Source of the DNA: Gimesia aquarii | GTDB lineage: Bacteria > Planctomycetota > Planctomycetia > Planctomycetales > Planctomycetaceae | NCBI RefSeq assembly: GCF_007748195.1 | Contig: NZ_CP037920.1 | Coordinates: forward strand, 5,547,800 to 5,611,799 | DNA: 64,000 bases | Reading direction: 5' to 3' | Shown here: positions 28,694 through 38,542 of the stretch, one piece after another | Layout: each line of letters begins with the position of its first letter | How positions within the stretch are numbered: position 1 is the stretch's first letter | Program-made: the position numbers and the translations under genes | The notes under the pieces: model-generated | Seen by the model: the letters and a program-made list of their open reading frames with translations, nothing else | What the model was told of the DNA's origin: nothing | Database searches by the model: none

Positions 28694-29611
28694 ATGAATT
28701 CAAAACTTCAGCAAGCAATCTTCAGCGTTTCTCTGTTTCTCTCCGCTTGTCTTGTCGGATTGTATTCAACAACATCACTCAATGCGGCTGACAAAAAACC
28801 TCCAAAGTCGAAACCTGGCTGGAAATCATTAAAGGGTGCCGATTACAAAGTCTATAAAACAACAGAAGAAGGTGACCTGCATCTTAATATTTTCAAACCC
28901 AGTGACTGGAAACAGGGAGATTCCCGCCCGGTAATTGTATTCTTCTTCGGTGGTGGCTGGACTGGTGGCAATCCGAGTCAATTCGAGCCACACTGTCAAC
29001 ATCTGGCATCAAGAGGCATGGTGGCTTGCGCCGCGGAATACCGTATTAAATCCAAGCACAAGACAACCCCCTTTGAGTGTGTGGCAGATGGAAAATCTGC
29101 TGTTCGCTGGATTCGTCAACACGCGAAAGATCTGGGCATTGACCCGAATCGCATCGTTTCCGGCGGAGGTTCTGCAGGAGGTCATGTTGCCGCCTGTACG
29201 GGAACTGTAGTTGGCTTTGAAGAACCAAAAGAAGACCAACAAATATCATCAGTCCCCAATGCAATGGCTTTGTTCAATCCCGTTGTGGACACCACAGAAA
29301 CAGGCTGGAAAGGCGGACCAAAACAACTTGGTAAACGCTGCAAAGAAATTTCCCCCATCCATTTTGTTCGCAACAATCTACCCCCAACGATCATTTTTCA
29401 TGGGACGGCTGATAAAGCGGTTCCGATTGAGAATGTCGAACGATTTACAAAGCAGATGAAAGCAAAACAAAACCGTTGCGAACTTGTTGCCTATGAAGAT
29501 CAGGGGCATGGTTTTTTCAATTTGAAGAAAAGTAAAAAGAACTATGATTCAACGGTGGAAAAACTGGATGCATTCCTGACGTCGCTCGAATACCTCGATC
29601 CGCAAAAATAA
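28694..29611 (+). CDS. Exported alpha/beta hydrolase (esterase/lipase family)
   Basis: A 305-residue protein with a signal peptide (about residues 1-32, ending LNA). The oxyanion-type loop FFFGGGWTGG, the nucleophile elbow GGGSAGGH (Ser160), the acid in HGTADKAVP and the His in DQGHGFF give a full Ser-Asp-His triad. It resembles feruloyl/acetyl-xylan esterase-like family members. It lies 59 bp before the PVC cytochrome gene and probably shares its transcript. It may release ester side groups from plant or algal polymers. Confidence 0.88.
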   Translation: MNSKLQQAIFSVSLFLSACLVGLYSTTSLNAADKKPPKSKPGWKSLKGADYKVYKTTEEGDLHLNIFKPSDWKQGDSRPVIVFFFGGGWTGGNPSQFEPHCQHLASRGMVACAAEYRIKSKHKTTPFECVADGKSAVRWIRQHAKDLGIDPNRIVSGGGSAGGHVAACTGTVVGFEEPKEDQQISSVPNAMALFNPVVDTTETGWKGGPKQLGKRCKEISPIHFVRNNLPPTIIFHGTADKAVPIENVERFTKQMKAKQNRCELVAYEDQGHGFFNLKKSKKNYDSTVEKLDAFLTSLEYLDPQK

Positions 29612-29670
29612 ATACTTCGAATCGTCTCTCCAAAACTATCCTCAGGTTACCTGAAACAGGAATACAAAAC

Positions 29671-32646
29671 ATGACCGGTCTGTCACACCTCCGGAAAGTT
29701 TTCCCTCACCCTGGTATCACAAGCTCTGTTCTGCTGATGTGCATCTTTTACCAGACTTCGATCTCAAAAGCTGAAGAGATCAAAGCACCTCGTTCACTCG
29801 ATGACCGTCTTACAATCGAATTGTTTGCATCAGAGCCTGATATCGTGACTGTCACTGGACTGACAGTGGATCAACAAAACCGTATCTATGTGGTTGAGAG
29901 CCATACGCATTTTCGACCTGAAAATTATGAGGGCCCCGAAACAGACCGCATTCGATTGCTGGAAGACACCACTGGTGACGGCAAAGCAGATCGAATTCAA
30001 ACATTCTATGCAGGTTCCACAGAAACCATGAATGTCGGCGCCCATCCTGATGGCTGGCTCTATGTCGCCACCCGCAGTTCGATCTTTCGTCTGCGAGACA
30101 AAGACGATGATGGTAAAGCAGATATCAGGCAGAATCTGGTTCAACTCGAAACCAAAGCCACTTATCCCCACAATGGATTCTCTGGTTTTGCCTTTGATTT
30201 TTTTAACAACCTCTATTTCAGTATGGGAGAAAACGAAGGTGTCGATGCGGAACTCATCGGCGATTTTGGAAATGTCTATTTCACTCTTGGTCAAAATTAT
30301 GGTGACGATGCCACCCTGATCAGCAAAGGCAATAAGCGGCTGTCTGCACTACGAGGCGAAGGAGGCATTTTTCGTTGTCGAACGGATGGCAGTCAACTAG
30401 AACGTGTTGCTACTGGATTCTGGAATCCCTTCCATCTTTGTTTTGATGTCTATGGTCGGATGTTTGTGGGCGATAACGATCCTGGTAATCGTCCCCCCTG
30501 CCGTTTATTAACCATCGTAGAAGGAGGTGATTATGGATACCGTCGTCGTACCCTGGAACCCTTCATCGCCATCAATGCAGAAACGCCGGGCACGCTCCCT
30601 ATGACTTCCTCTACGGGGGAATCTCCGACAGGGCTAATTTCATATGAATCAGACCATCTCCCCGAAGACTACCGAGGAAGTTTACTCGTAGCCAGCTGGG
30701 GAGAACACCGCATTGATCGTTATGACTTTATTCCTGAAGGTGCAAATTTCAAAACAACAACACAACCTGTGATTGCAGGAGAAGAACATTTTCGACCCGC
30801 GGGAATTGCCGTTGGTCCTGATGGGAGTCTGTATGTGGGTGACTGGGCCGATCGATCCTATCCTTTACATGGGAAAGGGCGTGTATGGCGAATTCGTGCA
30901 TTGAACCCTCCCCAGCGCTCTCAGACGGAATCCATCTCATCCAAGGACTGGCAGAAGCGGGATGCGGCTGCGCGTAAATTACTCGCTCAAGGTAAAAAGG
31001 GAATTTCAAAGCTAACAACGGCTCTTAAAAATTCTGACTCACGGGTCAAAGCAGTTGCCTTAAATGCGCTCATTAGTACAGAAAAAATGACACCAGAATT
31101 CGCTGCTTCCGTTATGAAAGACAAACATGTGGGTCTCCGCGAACAAGGTGTTACCAAATTGCCCTCTCATCTTGTGGATTTTCAAAAGATCGCAACCAGC
31201 GATGCATCTCCAGCCGTCCAGGCAGCCGCATTGAGACGGATCAAAGAAAAATCAGCTCTACCGATTCTTGTGGAATATCTGAAAAGCACTGACTTATTCA
31301 TGCAGCAAGCAGCACGTCAAGGACTGCGGCAAACGTTCTCTGACAAGGAGTTGTCTCAACTGTTTTTGCACAAAACCCCCGAGGTACGACTTGCGGTCAT
31401 TCTGTTGTTAAAAGAAAGTGCATCACCTCCTGATGCGTCATTATTAAAGCAGGCTTTGAATGACGAAAATCTACAGGTTCGTTTTGTCGCGGTAGAATGG
31501 ATTGGTCGTGATGAACTCAAGCAGTTCCGCGAGACACTCATCAAAGAGCTCGCTAAGAAAGCGACGACACCAGAATTACTCAAAGCTTATCTGGCTTCAA
31601 TTTCACAACTGGAAGGGGTCATGAAAGAGTGGACGAGGGGTACAACAGGTGACTGGTGGGTTAAGAAATCCAAGTCTCAGGAATACGCGGCTCAGTTACT
31701 TGATCTCCCTGAGACCTCACCTGAAGTAATACAACAAATCTTGCTCTTTCTGCCTGCGTCTCATCCTGCATTGAACGAGAAAAAGCTGGACCAACTTTTG
31801 AAGTCCGATTATTCTGGTGTTCAGACAGAGGCTGTTCGAAAGATGCGCGAAATCAAAACGGAGTCAGCTCGCGAGAAATTATTGCAGCTCGCCCTTAATT
31901 CAAACGCGGAAGCAAATTTGCGAGCAGAAGCAATTATTGGATTGGATCCCTCTCAACCCCAAAACGTAACTCCTCTATTGCAATTAGCAAATGACGGAAA
32001 TCCGACTGTCAGCAAAGAAGCATTACGAACACTAACGGGAGCCACACTGACAGAACAACAACAGACAACACTCAAAGAGTTGGCGACTGCGGATGCTCAA
32101 AAAGCGACTCTCATCGAAAGAGTATTAAAACGGAAATCAAAGCAACAGAAACCGGCAAAAGATCAGTTAGCGAAATGGATGCAAGTATTGTCTGGCCCCG
32201 CCGATTCTCAAGCTGGCCAACGACTCTTCTTTCACCCGAAAGGTCCCGGCTGTTTCCGCTGTCACCAGATTGACGGCCGAGGCCAGCAAGTAGGCCCCGG
32301 CTTAATTCGCATGCAGGGACGTATCGCCTTGAATCGTGAACGTCTTGTGGAAGCGATCATTAACCCCAGTAAAGATATCGACCCCGGTTTTCTACCTCTG
32401 ACAATTGTCACTATCGATGGACAGACGGCTTCCGGAATCTATCATAAACATAACAATAAAGAACGCTCGATTTATGACTCGAACGGAAAGATTCTTTCAT
32501 TCAAAATCAGCGATATTGAAGAAATGATTCCTTCAAAAACGTCGATCATGCCTAACGGGCTGGTCGATCAAATGACACTCCAGGAATTTCGTGATCTGAT
32601 CGCCTACCTGTTGCCAGAAGATCAGCAAAATCCGTCTTCCGATTAA
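29671..32646 (+). CDS. PVC-type haem-binding dehydrogenase with HEAT repeats
   Basis: A 991-residue exported protein. A signal peptide (about 1-35) is followed by a beta-propeller dehydrogenase domain related to soluble glucose dehydrogenase (about 45-415). This contains Asp-rich calcium-type loops DTTGDGKADR and DKDDDGKADI. HEAT-like helical repeats occupy about 425-830, and a terminal cytochrome domain carries CFRCH at 861-865. This layout is the planctomycete/verrucomicrobial membrane-bound dehydrogenase family. It probably oxidises a sugar or alcohol outside the cytoplasm and passes electrons to its haem. The neighbouring esterase suggests coordinated action on a decorated glycan. Confidence 0.92.
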   Translation: MTGLSHLRKVFPHPGITSSVLLMCIFYQTSISKAEEIKAPRSLDDRLTIELFASEPDIVTVTGLTVDQQNRIYVVESHTHFRPENYEGPETDRIRLLEDTTGDGKADRIQTFYAGSTETMNVGAHPDGWLYVATRSSIFRLRDKDDDGKADIRQNLVQLETKATYPHNGFSGFAFDFFNNLYFSMGENEGVDAELIGDFGNVYFTLGQNYGDDATLISKGNKRLSALRGEGGIFRCRTDGSQLERVATGFWNPFHLCFDVYGRMFVGDNDPGNRPPCRLLTIVEGGDYGYRRRTLEPFIAINAETPGTLPMTSSTGESPTGLISYESDHLPEDYRGSLLVASWGEHRIDRYDFIPEGANFKTTTQPVIAGEEHFRPAGIAVGPDGSLYVGDWADRSYPLHGKGRVWRIRALNPPQRSQTESISSKDWQKRDAAARKLLAQGKKGISKLTTALKNSDSRVKAVALNALISTEKMTPEFAASVMKDKHVGLREQGVTKLPSHLVDFQKIATSDASPAVQAAALRRIKEKSALPILVEYLKSTDLFMQQAARQGLRQTFSDKELSQLFLHKTPEVRLAVILLLKESASPPDASLLKQALNDENLQVRFVAVEWIGRDELKQFRETLIKELAKKATTPELLKAYLASISQLEGVMKEWTRGTTGDWWVKKSKSQEYAAQLLDLPETSPEVIQQILLFLPASHPALNEKKLDQLLKSDYSGVQTEAVRKMREIKTESAREKLLQLALNSNAEANLRAEAIIGLDPSQPQNVTPLLQLANDGNPTVSKEALRTLTGATLTEQQQTTLKELATADAQKATLIERVLKRKSKQQKPAKDQLAKWMQVLSGPADSQAGQRLFFHPKGPGCFRCHQIDGRGQQVGPGLIRMQGRIALNRERLVEAIINPSKDIDPGFLPLTIVTIDGQTASGIYHKHNNKERSIYDSNGKILSFKISDIEEMIPSKTSIMPNGLVDQMTLQEFRDLIAYLLPEDQQNPSSD

Positions 32647-32663
32647 ACATAGCAAAGGCAAAT

Positions 32664-33434
32664 CTATCGCACGGCTCCACCATTCACATTAATCACTTGT
32701 CCCGTGATATAAGCCGCTTCATGACTGCAAAGAAAACGTGCCATCTTGGCAATGTCGTCAGGCTTTCCCCAGCGTTTCATGGGTGTTTCCTGTTTAACCC
32801 GTTCGTGCCAGACTTCGCTCGCGTTTTCTCCCCAGGCAGTCAGGATCCAACCCGGGGCGATACAATTGACACGAACGTCCGGAGCTAAAGAAACCGCCAA
32901 CGAACGACTGAAACCCATGATGGCATTTTTGCTCGTGGCAAATAATTCTCCACTATCTCCTTCCATCCCCCGGTCAGATTGATCCCAGCCAATATTTAGA
33001 ATACAACCTGCTCCCTGTTGCTGCATCCGTTGTCCCACTTCATGGGATAAGAGCACAGTACCCCGCACATCGACATCAAATAGCTTTTCCAGTTTGCGAC
33101 CATAATTCAGTTTTGCTTCGTCTCCCGTTAATAAATCGGCACCAGCATTATTAATCCAAATGTCCAAGTTCCCCCATTCCTGAAATGCCCGATCAATGAA
33201 AGCAGCGTCGTTTTCCTGATTCGCAAGATCTGCTGAAATAGCCGCCGACTTCCTGCCATGCTCCTGAATTTGTTTCACGACCTGTTGTGCTTTCTCAGCA
33301 GATTTTCGATAGTGAATCAAAACATCAGCCCCGGCTTCAGCAAGTTCGAGGGCGATCGCCTTACCAATTCCTGTAGAAGAACCGGTGACCATTGCTTTCA
33401 TTCCTGAAAGATTACAGAAGGAAGATGCTGACAC
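32664..33434 (-). CDS. SDR-family protein with altered catalytic site
   Basis: A 256-residue SDR fold protein. The nucleotide motif TGSSTGIGKAIA (residues 17-28), INNAGAD (95-100) and the C-terminal VINVNGGAVR are normal. However, where the family has Tyr-x3-Lys this protein has FATSK (Phe165, Lys169, codon TTT), and the usual catalytic Ser region reads LNIGWDQ. It therefore lacks the canonical Ser/Tyr pair and may be a non-catalytic NAD(P)-binding protein or use another acid. GTG at 33434 was taken as the start because it keeps the normal leader (NLSGMKAMVTG); ATG 11 codons in is possible. It converges on the PVC cytochrome gene. Confidence 0.88.
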   Translation of the reverse strand: MSASSFCNLSGMKAMVTGSSTGIGKAIALELAEAGADVLIHYRKSAEKAQQVVKQIQEHGRKSAAISADLANQENDAAFIDRAFQEWGNLDIWINNAGADLLTGDEAKLNYGRKLEKLFDVDVRGTVLLSHEVGQRMQQQGAGCILNIGWDQSDRGMEGDSGELFATSKNAIMGFSRSLAVSLAPDVRVNCIAPGWILTAWGENASEVWHERVKQETPMKRWGKPDDIAKMARFLCSHEAAYITGQVINVNGGAVR

Positions 33435-33882
33435 AATGTAACTCCAATATTTAATGATACTTAAGTTGATATCGAAAATGTTTTTTTCTGAATAATTAGC
33501 TAAACTGGATAAATTCTAGTTGACGATTGGGCAGCGGACTACCATAATTGCCATCGAAATGAGGGAGCGATCTTTAGTTTTAATTTAGAAGTAGAGCGTC
33601 TCCCCTACCTCACATCTTTCGCCTGTCTGGCAAACAATACAAGTAGTTGAGTAGACATTTCAGCTTAGATCTGCGCGCCATGTATTTCAGGCGATAATGG
33701 GCCAAATAGTAGTAAAATTTTGGCATGGCCAGCGGTTGGCTGCTTGTTTTTTTGTGATTCACTTCCCCGCCTTGAATGTGAGCGGAACAAAAACTAATTA
33801 TGCCCCACAAGCCGGTCGCTGAAAATGAGCGACGGTTTAAAAAGAACTTTTTTGCATGAATTTAAAAAAGGATACTAGTGAT
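33435..33882. other. Intergenic region upstream of the ArsR-type regulator
   Basis: About 450 bp with divergent promoters for the SDR and the regulator. A short 66-codon minus-strand frame (33610-33810) lacks a good start and was rejected. The only notable structure is the hairpin at 33809-33838. Confidence 0.5.
33809..33838 (+). promoter_or_regulatory. Stem-loop in front of the ArsR-type gene
   Basis: AAGCCGGTCGCT pairs with AGCGACGGTTT through 11 bp with one bulged G and a 7-base loop. It ends 44 bp before the chosen start and is followed by A/T-rich sequence including six T. It could be an attenuator or leader structure. Confidence 0.5.
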
Positions 33883-34278
33883 ATGGCCACAAATCTTGTG
33901 GAACCACCCCAGGAAGGATCGACCCAGCGATTTCCATCGCTTCCTAATCATCTGGAAAAGAACTTGGTAAAAGTATTTAAGTTATTGTCTGACGAAACCA
34001 GACTACGTATTATGCTTTACTTGGCTCAGGAAGAAGAGTTATTCGTGACTGCTCTCTGCGAGCGGCTCAATCAGAGTCAACCTGCAGTCAGCCATCATCT
34101 TGCGTTATTGCGAGATGCGGGTTTGATTGAAGCACGTCGCGACGGAAAACACAATTACTACTCCATCTGCCGAGAACATTTTCACTCGATTATGGGCGAA
34201 TTGTTCAACAGTTTTAACGATCCAGATGAAAATGTGATACGCATTGACAATTTTGTACTAAAACAAAATCTGAGCTGA
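33883..34278 (+). CDS. ArsR/SmtB-fold helix-turn-helix regulator
   Basis: A 131-residue winged-helix repressor-type protein. The core LLSDETRLRIMLYLA and RLNQSQPAVSHHLALLRDAG (recognition helix) are typical of ArsR. The metal-binding ELCVCDL motif is replaced by ELFVTAL, and no His/Asp pattern of the other known sensing sites is evident, so it probably senses something else or acts constitutively. ATG 33883 has AAGGA ten bases upstream; an in-frame ATG at 33856 lacks a ribosome site. A clear terminator follows. Targets are unknown. Confidence 0.85.
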   Translation: MATNLVEPPQEGSTQRFPSLPNHLEKNLVKVFKLLSDETRLRIMLYLAQEEELFVTALCERLNQSQPAVSHHLALLRDAGLIEARRDGKHNYYSICREHFHSIMGELFNSFNDPDENVIRIDNFVLKQNLS

Positions 34279-34311
34279 TCCCATTGAGATCTCTCAGAAA
34301 AATCCCATCGA

Positions 34312-34344
34312 AGAGGCCAGCCATCTACCGCTGGTCTCTTTTTA
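34312..34344 (+). terminator. Intrinsic terminator after the ArsR-type gene
   Basis: AGAGGCCAGC pairs with GCTGGTCTCT (one G-U) around an 8-base loop, followed by TTTTT. It separates the regulator from carA. Confidence 0.85.
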
Positions 34345-34417
34345 TTTGCGCTCATCTCTGATAAAACATACGAGATTTGACCAAAATTTTTTCTATTGCC
34401 TGAGATCAGTGTAAACA

Positions 34418-35599
34418 ATGCAGAAAACAGCGAAATTAGCCCTTTCGGACGGCAGTGTGTTCACAGGGACGGCTTTTGGTGCAGAAGGAGAAATCCATGG
34501 TGAAGTTGTGTTCAACACGAGCATGACCGGCTACCAGGAAATTCTGACCGATCCATCATATTGTGGACAAATCGTCACAATGACGTACCCCCAAATTGGT
34601 AATTACGGTATTGCTCCGGAAGATGTGGAATCTTCTGGAATCGCTTTACGCGGTTTCATCATTCGTGAACTTTGTGAAGTCCCCAGTAATTATCGCTCAA
34701 CTCAGACTCTTGATGAATATCTGAAATCAGCTGGTGTCATCGGATTGCAGGGAATCGACACCCGAGCTCTCGTGCGAAAAATTCGTACTCATGGCGCCAT
34801 GACAGGTATCCTCTCGACAGAAGATCTAGACGATCAATCTCTGGTAAAAAAAGCACAAGAAAGTCCTCAACTTGCTGGACAGGATTTAGTGAGTCAGGTC
34901 ATTCCGAAGTCTTCACGTGAATGGAATGAGAGTTTACATCCCCTGGCACATAGTAGTTCGACTCATGCTTTCAGTGGAAAAAATTTGGAAAGTCTCTCTG
35001 AAGCCGATTACGTCTCTGAAAATTCCTATCACATCGTGGCCATTGACTATGGCATGAAATGGAATATTCCACGCCATTTGAGCCAACTGGGCTGTAAAGT
35101 GACTATCCTTCCTGGTGACTGTACCGCTCAAGATGTCCTGGAATTGAACCCTGATGGTGTTTTCCTGTCGAATGGTCCTGGTGACCCGGAACCACTGACT
35201 TATGCCATCGAGACGATCCGTTCTCTATTAGACAAGATCCCTATTTTTGGAATCTGCCTGGGTCATCAACTATTGGGCTTAGCCTGTGGCTGCAAAACAT
35301 TTAAACTCAAGTTTGGTCATCGTGGTGCAAATCAGCCTGTCGTTAACCATGACACAGGACAGGTAGAGATTACATCCCAGAATCATGGATTTGCCATCGA
35401 CCCTGAATCAATGCCTGCCGATGTTGAAATCACTCATGTCAATATGAATGACGATACGGTCGCCGGCTTAAGGCATAAAACTTACCCTGCGTTCAGTGTG
35501 CAATACCATCCGGAAGCATCGGCGGGTCCACACGACAGTCACTACCTGTTTCGACAATTCTATAATTGCATCAGTAGTAATACACGGGTTTCATCTTGA
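34418..35599 (+). CDS. carA: Carbamoyl-phosphate synthase small (glutaminase) subunit
   Basis: A 393-residue protein. The N-terminal CPSase domain (residues about 5-135) has the typical FNTSMTGYQEILTDPSY. The C-terminal class I glutamine amidotransferase domain has nucleophile Cys280 in FGICLGHQLLG and the His-Glu pair in VQYHPEASAGP. It supplies ammonia from glutamine to CarB for carbamoyl phosphate, feeding arginine and pyrimidine synthesis. carB is not in the window. The ATG at 34418 has only a weak ribosome site. Confidence 0.97.
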   Translation: MQKTAKLALSDGSVFTGTAFGAEGEIHGEVVFNTSMTGYQEILTDPSYCGQIVTMTYPQIGNYGIAPEDVESSGIALRGFIIRELCEVPSNYRSTQTLDEYLKSAGVIGLQGIDTRALVRKIRTHGAMTGILSTEDLDDQSLVKKAQESPQLAGQDLVSQVIPKSSREWNESLHPLAHSSSTHAFSGKNLESLSEADYVSENSYHIVAIDYGMKWNIPRHLSQLGCKVTILPGDCTAQDVLELNPDGVFLSNGPGDPEPLTYAIETIRSLLDKIPIFGICLGHQLLGLACGCKTFKLKFGHRGANQPVVNHDTGQVEITSQNHGFAIDPESMPADVEITHVNMNDDTVAGLRHKTYPAFSVQYHPEASAGPHDSHYLFRQFYNCISSNTRVSS

Positions 35600-35802
35600 T
35601 CCTCGCCTTCCAGTCGCTCAACCAGGATTGAAAAGAAAGCCAGTTTTTATTCGAATTCATCAGGTAAGAAAACTTTGTAATTGAATGAGTCTACATTTCC
35701 AGTAACCCCTGGCTTGAAATTAAACGATTCGTATTTAACGGGGACAGAATTCGATCCCCCAAACTCTCATAAACTAAAGACCTCAGAGAAAGTAAAATCC
35801 AC

Positions 35803-36270
35803 ATGGCAACTGAACGAACATTGATCCTGATTAAACCCGATGCAGTACAGAGACGTCTGGCGGGTACCCTTTTATCACGGTTTGAAAATAAAGGGCTCAA
35901 AATTATCGGATTAAAAATGCTGCAAGTGACAAAAGAGCTATCAGCCGAGCATTATGCAGAACATGTGGAAAAGCCGTTCTACCCACTTCTCGAAGAATTT
36001 ATCACAGCCGGTCCTGTCGTTGCGATTGTAGCAGAAGGCCCGGAAGCGATCTCTGTTGTACGTTCGATGATGGGTTCTACGAACGGCCGTGAATCAGCAC
36101 CCGGTACGATTCGCGGCGATTATGGAGTCAGCCGTCAGATGAATCTAGTCCATGGAAGCGATGGCCCGGAAGCAGCGACTCGCGAAATCAAAATCTACTT
36201 CAAGCCAGAGGAACTGATCGAGTACAGCACTTCTCTGGGTGGGTGGGTTTGTGCCGACGATGAAAAGTAA
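35803..36270 (+). CDS. ndk: Nucleoside diphosphate kinase
   Basis: A 155-residue cytoplasmic enzyme, slightly longer than the usual 140-150. It starts TLILIKPDAVQRR and carries the phosphorylated His117 in NLVHGSDG. It transfers the terminal phosphate from ATP to nucleoside diphosphates. An AGAGAAAG site precedes ATG. It converges on sucD with a shared strong terminator. Confidence 0.97.
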   Translation: MATERTLILIKPDAVQRRLAGTLLSRFENKGLKIIGLKMLQVTKELSAEHYAEHVEKPFYPLLEEFITAGPVVAIVAEGPEAISVVRSMMGSTNGRESAPGTIRGDYGVSRQMNLVHGSDGPEAATREIKIYFKPEELIEYSTSLGGWVCADDEK

Positions 36271-36293
36271 ACTTTAAAACTGTTTTTGATAAT

Positions 36294-36330
36294 AAAAAAG
36301 GGCAGCCATTCATCAAACTGGCTGCCCTTT
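36294..36330. terminator. Bidirectional terminator between ndk and sucD
   Basis: AAAGGGCAGCCA and TGGCTGCCCTTT form a perfect 12-bp stem with a 10-base loop. A-runs before and T-rich sequence after allow termination from both directions. Confidence 0.88.
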
Positions 36331-36357
36331 ATATGTTGAATCTTTAGTTGAATCGCA

Positions 36358-37236
36358 TCATTTTGCTGCTTCAATGGCTCTTTGAACGGCAGCGCCCATG
36401 TCGGCAGGGCTCTCTGCTACCACAACACTAGCCGCTTCCAAAGCTGCGATCTTTTCATCAGCCGTTCCACTTCCTCCACTGATAATCGCACCGGCGTGTC
36501 CCATCCGTTTCCCGGGAGGAGCTGTCTTACCAGCAATGAAACCAGCCACCGGTTTGGTGACATGCTCTTTAATGTATTCCGCAGCTTCGATCTCTGCCGT
36601 CCCGCCAATCTCACCAATCAACATAATGGATTCCGTGGCAGGATCGTTTTCGAACAATTCCAGAAGATCAATAAAAGTCGTTCCGATAATCGGGTCACCA
36701 CCAATTCCCACAGCCGTGGTTTGCCCCAGCCCTACATTTCCCAACTGCCAGGCTGCTTCGTATGTCAACGTTCCACTTTTGCTGATCAAACCTACCGAAC
36801 CAGGCGTATGAATATAACCGGGCATAATTCCAATCTTGGCAATACCGGGCGTGATCACTCCCGGACAGTTTGGTCCGATCAGACGGCTGTTTTTGTCTTT
36901 GAGATATTCCATGACCCGTACCATATCGAATACGGGAACGCCTTCGGTAATCGCGATAATCAATTCCATTCCTGCATCAGCGGCTTCCATAATCGCTTCG
37001 CCGCAGAACGGCGGTGGTACAAAAACCAGACTGGTATTCGCGCCTGTTTTTTCGACTGCTTCTTCTACGGTATTGAAAACAGGAAAGCCATCAACTTCGG
37101 TTCCCCCTTTACCGGGTGTCACTCCGCCTAATAATGGTGTGCCATACTCGCGGCATTGCTGGCTATGAAACAGACCCGACTTACCGGTAATCCCCTGGCA
37201 AATGACGCGTGTGTTTTCAGTAACTAATATACTCAT
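36358..37236 (-). CDS. sucD: Succinyl-CoA synthetase (ADP-forming) alpha subunit
   Basis: A 292-residue protein with the CoA-binding Rossmann domain ([15 protein letters not shown]), [10 protein letters not shown] and the phospho-His247 in [12 protein letters not shown]. With SucC it makes ATP or GTP from succinyl-CoA in the TCA cycle. It lies 118 bp after sucC on the same strand with an AAGGGTG ribosome site. Full length and intact. Confidence 0.97.
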   Translation of the reverse strand: MSILVTENTRVICQGITGKSGLFHSQQCREYGTPLLGGVTPGKGGTEVDGFPVFNTVEEAVEKTGANTSLVFVPPPFCGEAIMEAADAGMELIIAITEGVPVFDMVRVMEYLKDKNSRLIGPNCPGVITPGIAKIGIMPGYIHTPGSVGLISKSGTLTYEAAWQLGNVGLGQTTAVGIGGDPIIGTTFIDLLELFENDPATESIMLIGEIGGTAEIEAAEYIKEHVTKPVAGFIAGKTAPPGKRMGHAGAIISGGSGTADEKIAALEAASVVVAESPADMGAAVQRAIEAAK

Positions 37237-37354
37237 AATATTTCACCCTTGCGGGAAATCTGTTTTTAAAAAGATGGTTCAGATCGCTTTTTGCAAACCA
37301 ACCACGTCAAATCATTACCGCCTGCTGAGATTTCAACAGACCAATTGTCTCATA

Positions 37355-38542
37355 TTAAGTACTCAGAGTTGCTACCACTTTTTGAGCAGCATCTGTTAAA
37401 TCAGTTGCCGAAACGATATCTCGTCCACTTTCCGCGAGCATCTTGCGGGCGATTTCTACATTCGTTCCTTCCAGACGCACGACCAATGGAACCGTGAACC
37501 CTACCTTTTCATAGGCTTCCAATAGTGCAGTCACAATTGTGTCGCACTTCATGATTCCACCAAAAATATTCACCAGAACGGCTTTTACATTATCGTCAGC
37601 CAGAATAATCCGAAATGCTTCGGATACCTGATCAACATTCGCTCCGCCTCCGACATCCAGGAAGTTAGCAGGCTCTCCGCCATGATGCTTAATCAGGTCC
37701 ATTGTACTCATTGCCAACCCGGCACCATTCACCAGACATCCAATATTTCCGTCCAGTTTGACATAGCTCAGGTCTGCTTCACCCGCTTGAATTTCAGCGG
37801 GATCTTCTTCAGTCAGATCACGTAATTCATCAAATGGCTTGTGCCGAAACAGTGCGTTGTCATCGAATGAAACCTTGGCGTCCAACGCAACCAAATCTCC
37901 CTCGCCGGTGATTACCAACGGGTTGATTTCGGTCATACTGCAATCATTATCAATGAAAAAACGGCTCAGTTGGCAGAAAAATTTCTCGGCACTGCGAACT
38001 GTCTTTCCTTCCATTCCCAACTTGAATGCCAGTTTACGTGCTTGAAATCCAAGTAAACCGGTATGAATGGAAAAGGGCTCACTCAGAATCTTCTCGGGAC
38101 TTTCATGGGCAACGACTTCAATTTCCATGCCCCCTTCCGTCGAAAGAATTAAAACGGGCCCCCCTGCTTCGCGGTCAACCACACATCCCAGATAAAGCTC
38201 TTTGGCAATATCCAATCCTTGCTCGATAAACAGGGTATTGACCTGCTTGCCTTCAGGTCCCGTCTGAATGGTAACCAGAGTCGAACCCAGCATACGTTCC
38301 GCATTTTCACGAACTTCATCCGCGGACCGAGCGAGGATGACTCCAGGCTGATCGGGGTGTTCTTTAAAACGCCCCTTTCCCCGGCCACCTGCATGAATTT
38401 GTGACTTCACGACAACCAAAGGACGATCCAGTTTCTCAAATGCGGCTACCGCTTCGTCAACGGTTTTTGCGACGATTCCTTCAGGTACAGGAATCCCGGC
38501 TTCACGAAACAATTGTTTGGCCTGATATTCATGAATTTTCAT
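37355..38542 (-). CDS. sucC: Succinyl-CoA synthetase beta subunit
   Basis: A 395-residue protein with an ATP-grasp domain (opening [20 protein letters not shown], then [12 protein letters not shown]) and the C-terminal ligase domain ([24 protein letters not shown]). It is the nucleotide-binding subunit partnering SucD. Gene order sucC then sucD is the usual one. An AGGAGA ribosome site is about 12 bases upstream. Confidence 0.97.
   Translation of the reverse strand: MKIHEYQAKQLFREAGIPVPEGIVAKTVDEAVAAFEKLDRPLVVVKSQIHAGGRGKGRFKEHPDQPGVILARSADEVRENAERMLGSTLVTIQTGPEGKQVNTLFIEQGLDIAKELYLGCVVDREAGGPVLILSTEGGMEIEVVAHESPEKILSEPFSIHTGLLGFQARKLAFKLGMEGKTVRSAEKFFCQLSRFFIDNDCSMTEINPLVITGEGDLVALDAKVSFDDNALFRHKPFDELRDLTEEDPAEIQAGEADLSYVKLDGNIGCLVNGAGLAMSTMDLIKHHGGEPANFLDVGGGANVDQVSEAFRIILADDNVKAVLVNIFGGIMKCDTIVTALLEAYEKVGFTVPLVVRLEGTNVEIARKMLAESGRDIVSATDLTDAAQKVVATLST

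Noticed and set aside
33610..33810. Possible 66-residue minus-strand protein in the gap before the ArsR-type gene
   Set aside because: Starts with TTG, has no ribosome site, biased composition and no recognisable family; probably a chance frame.
1728..34278. Arsenic resistance system linking ArsC and the ArsR-type regulator
   Set aside because: The genes are 32 kb apart, the regulator lacks the arsenic-sensing cysteines and no arsenite pump is present.
36382..37131. Long open frame of 249 codons antisense to sucD
   Set aside because: It is the mirror of a well-conserved gene and has no ribosome site or family resemblance; codon periodicity of sucD explains it.
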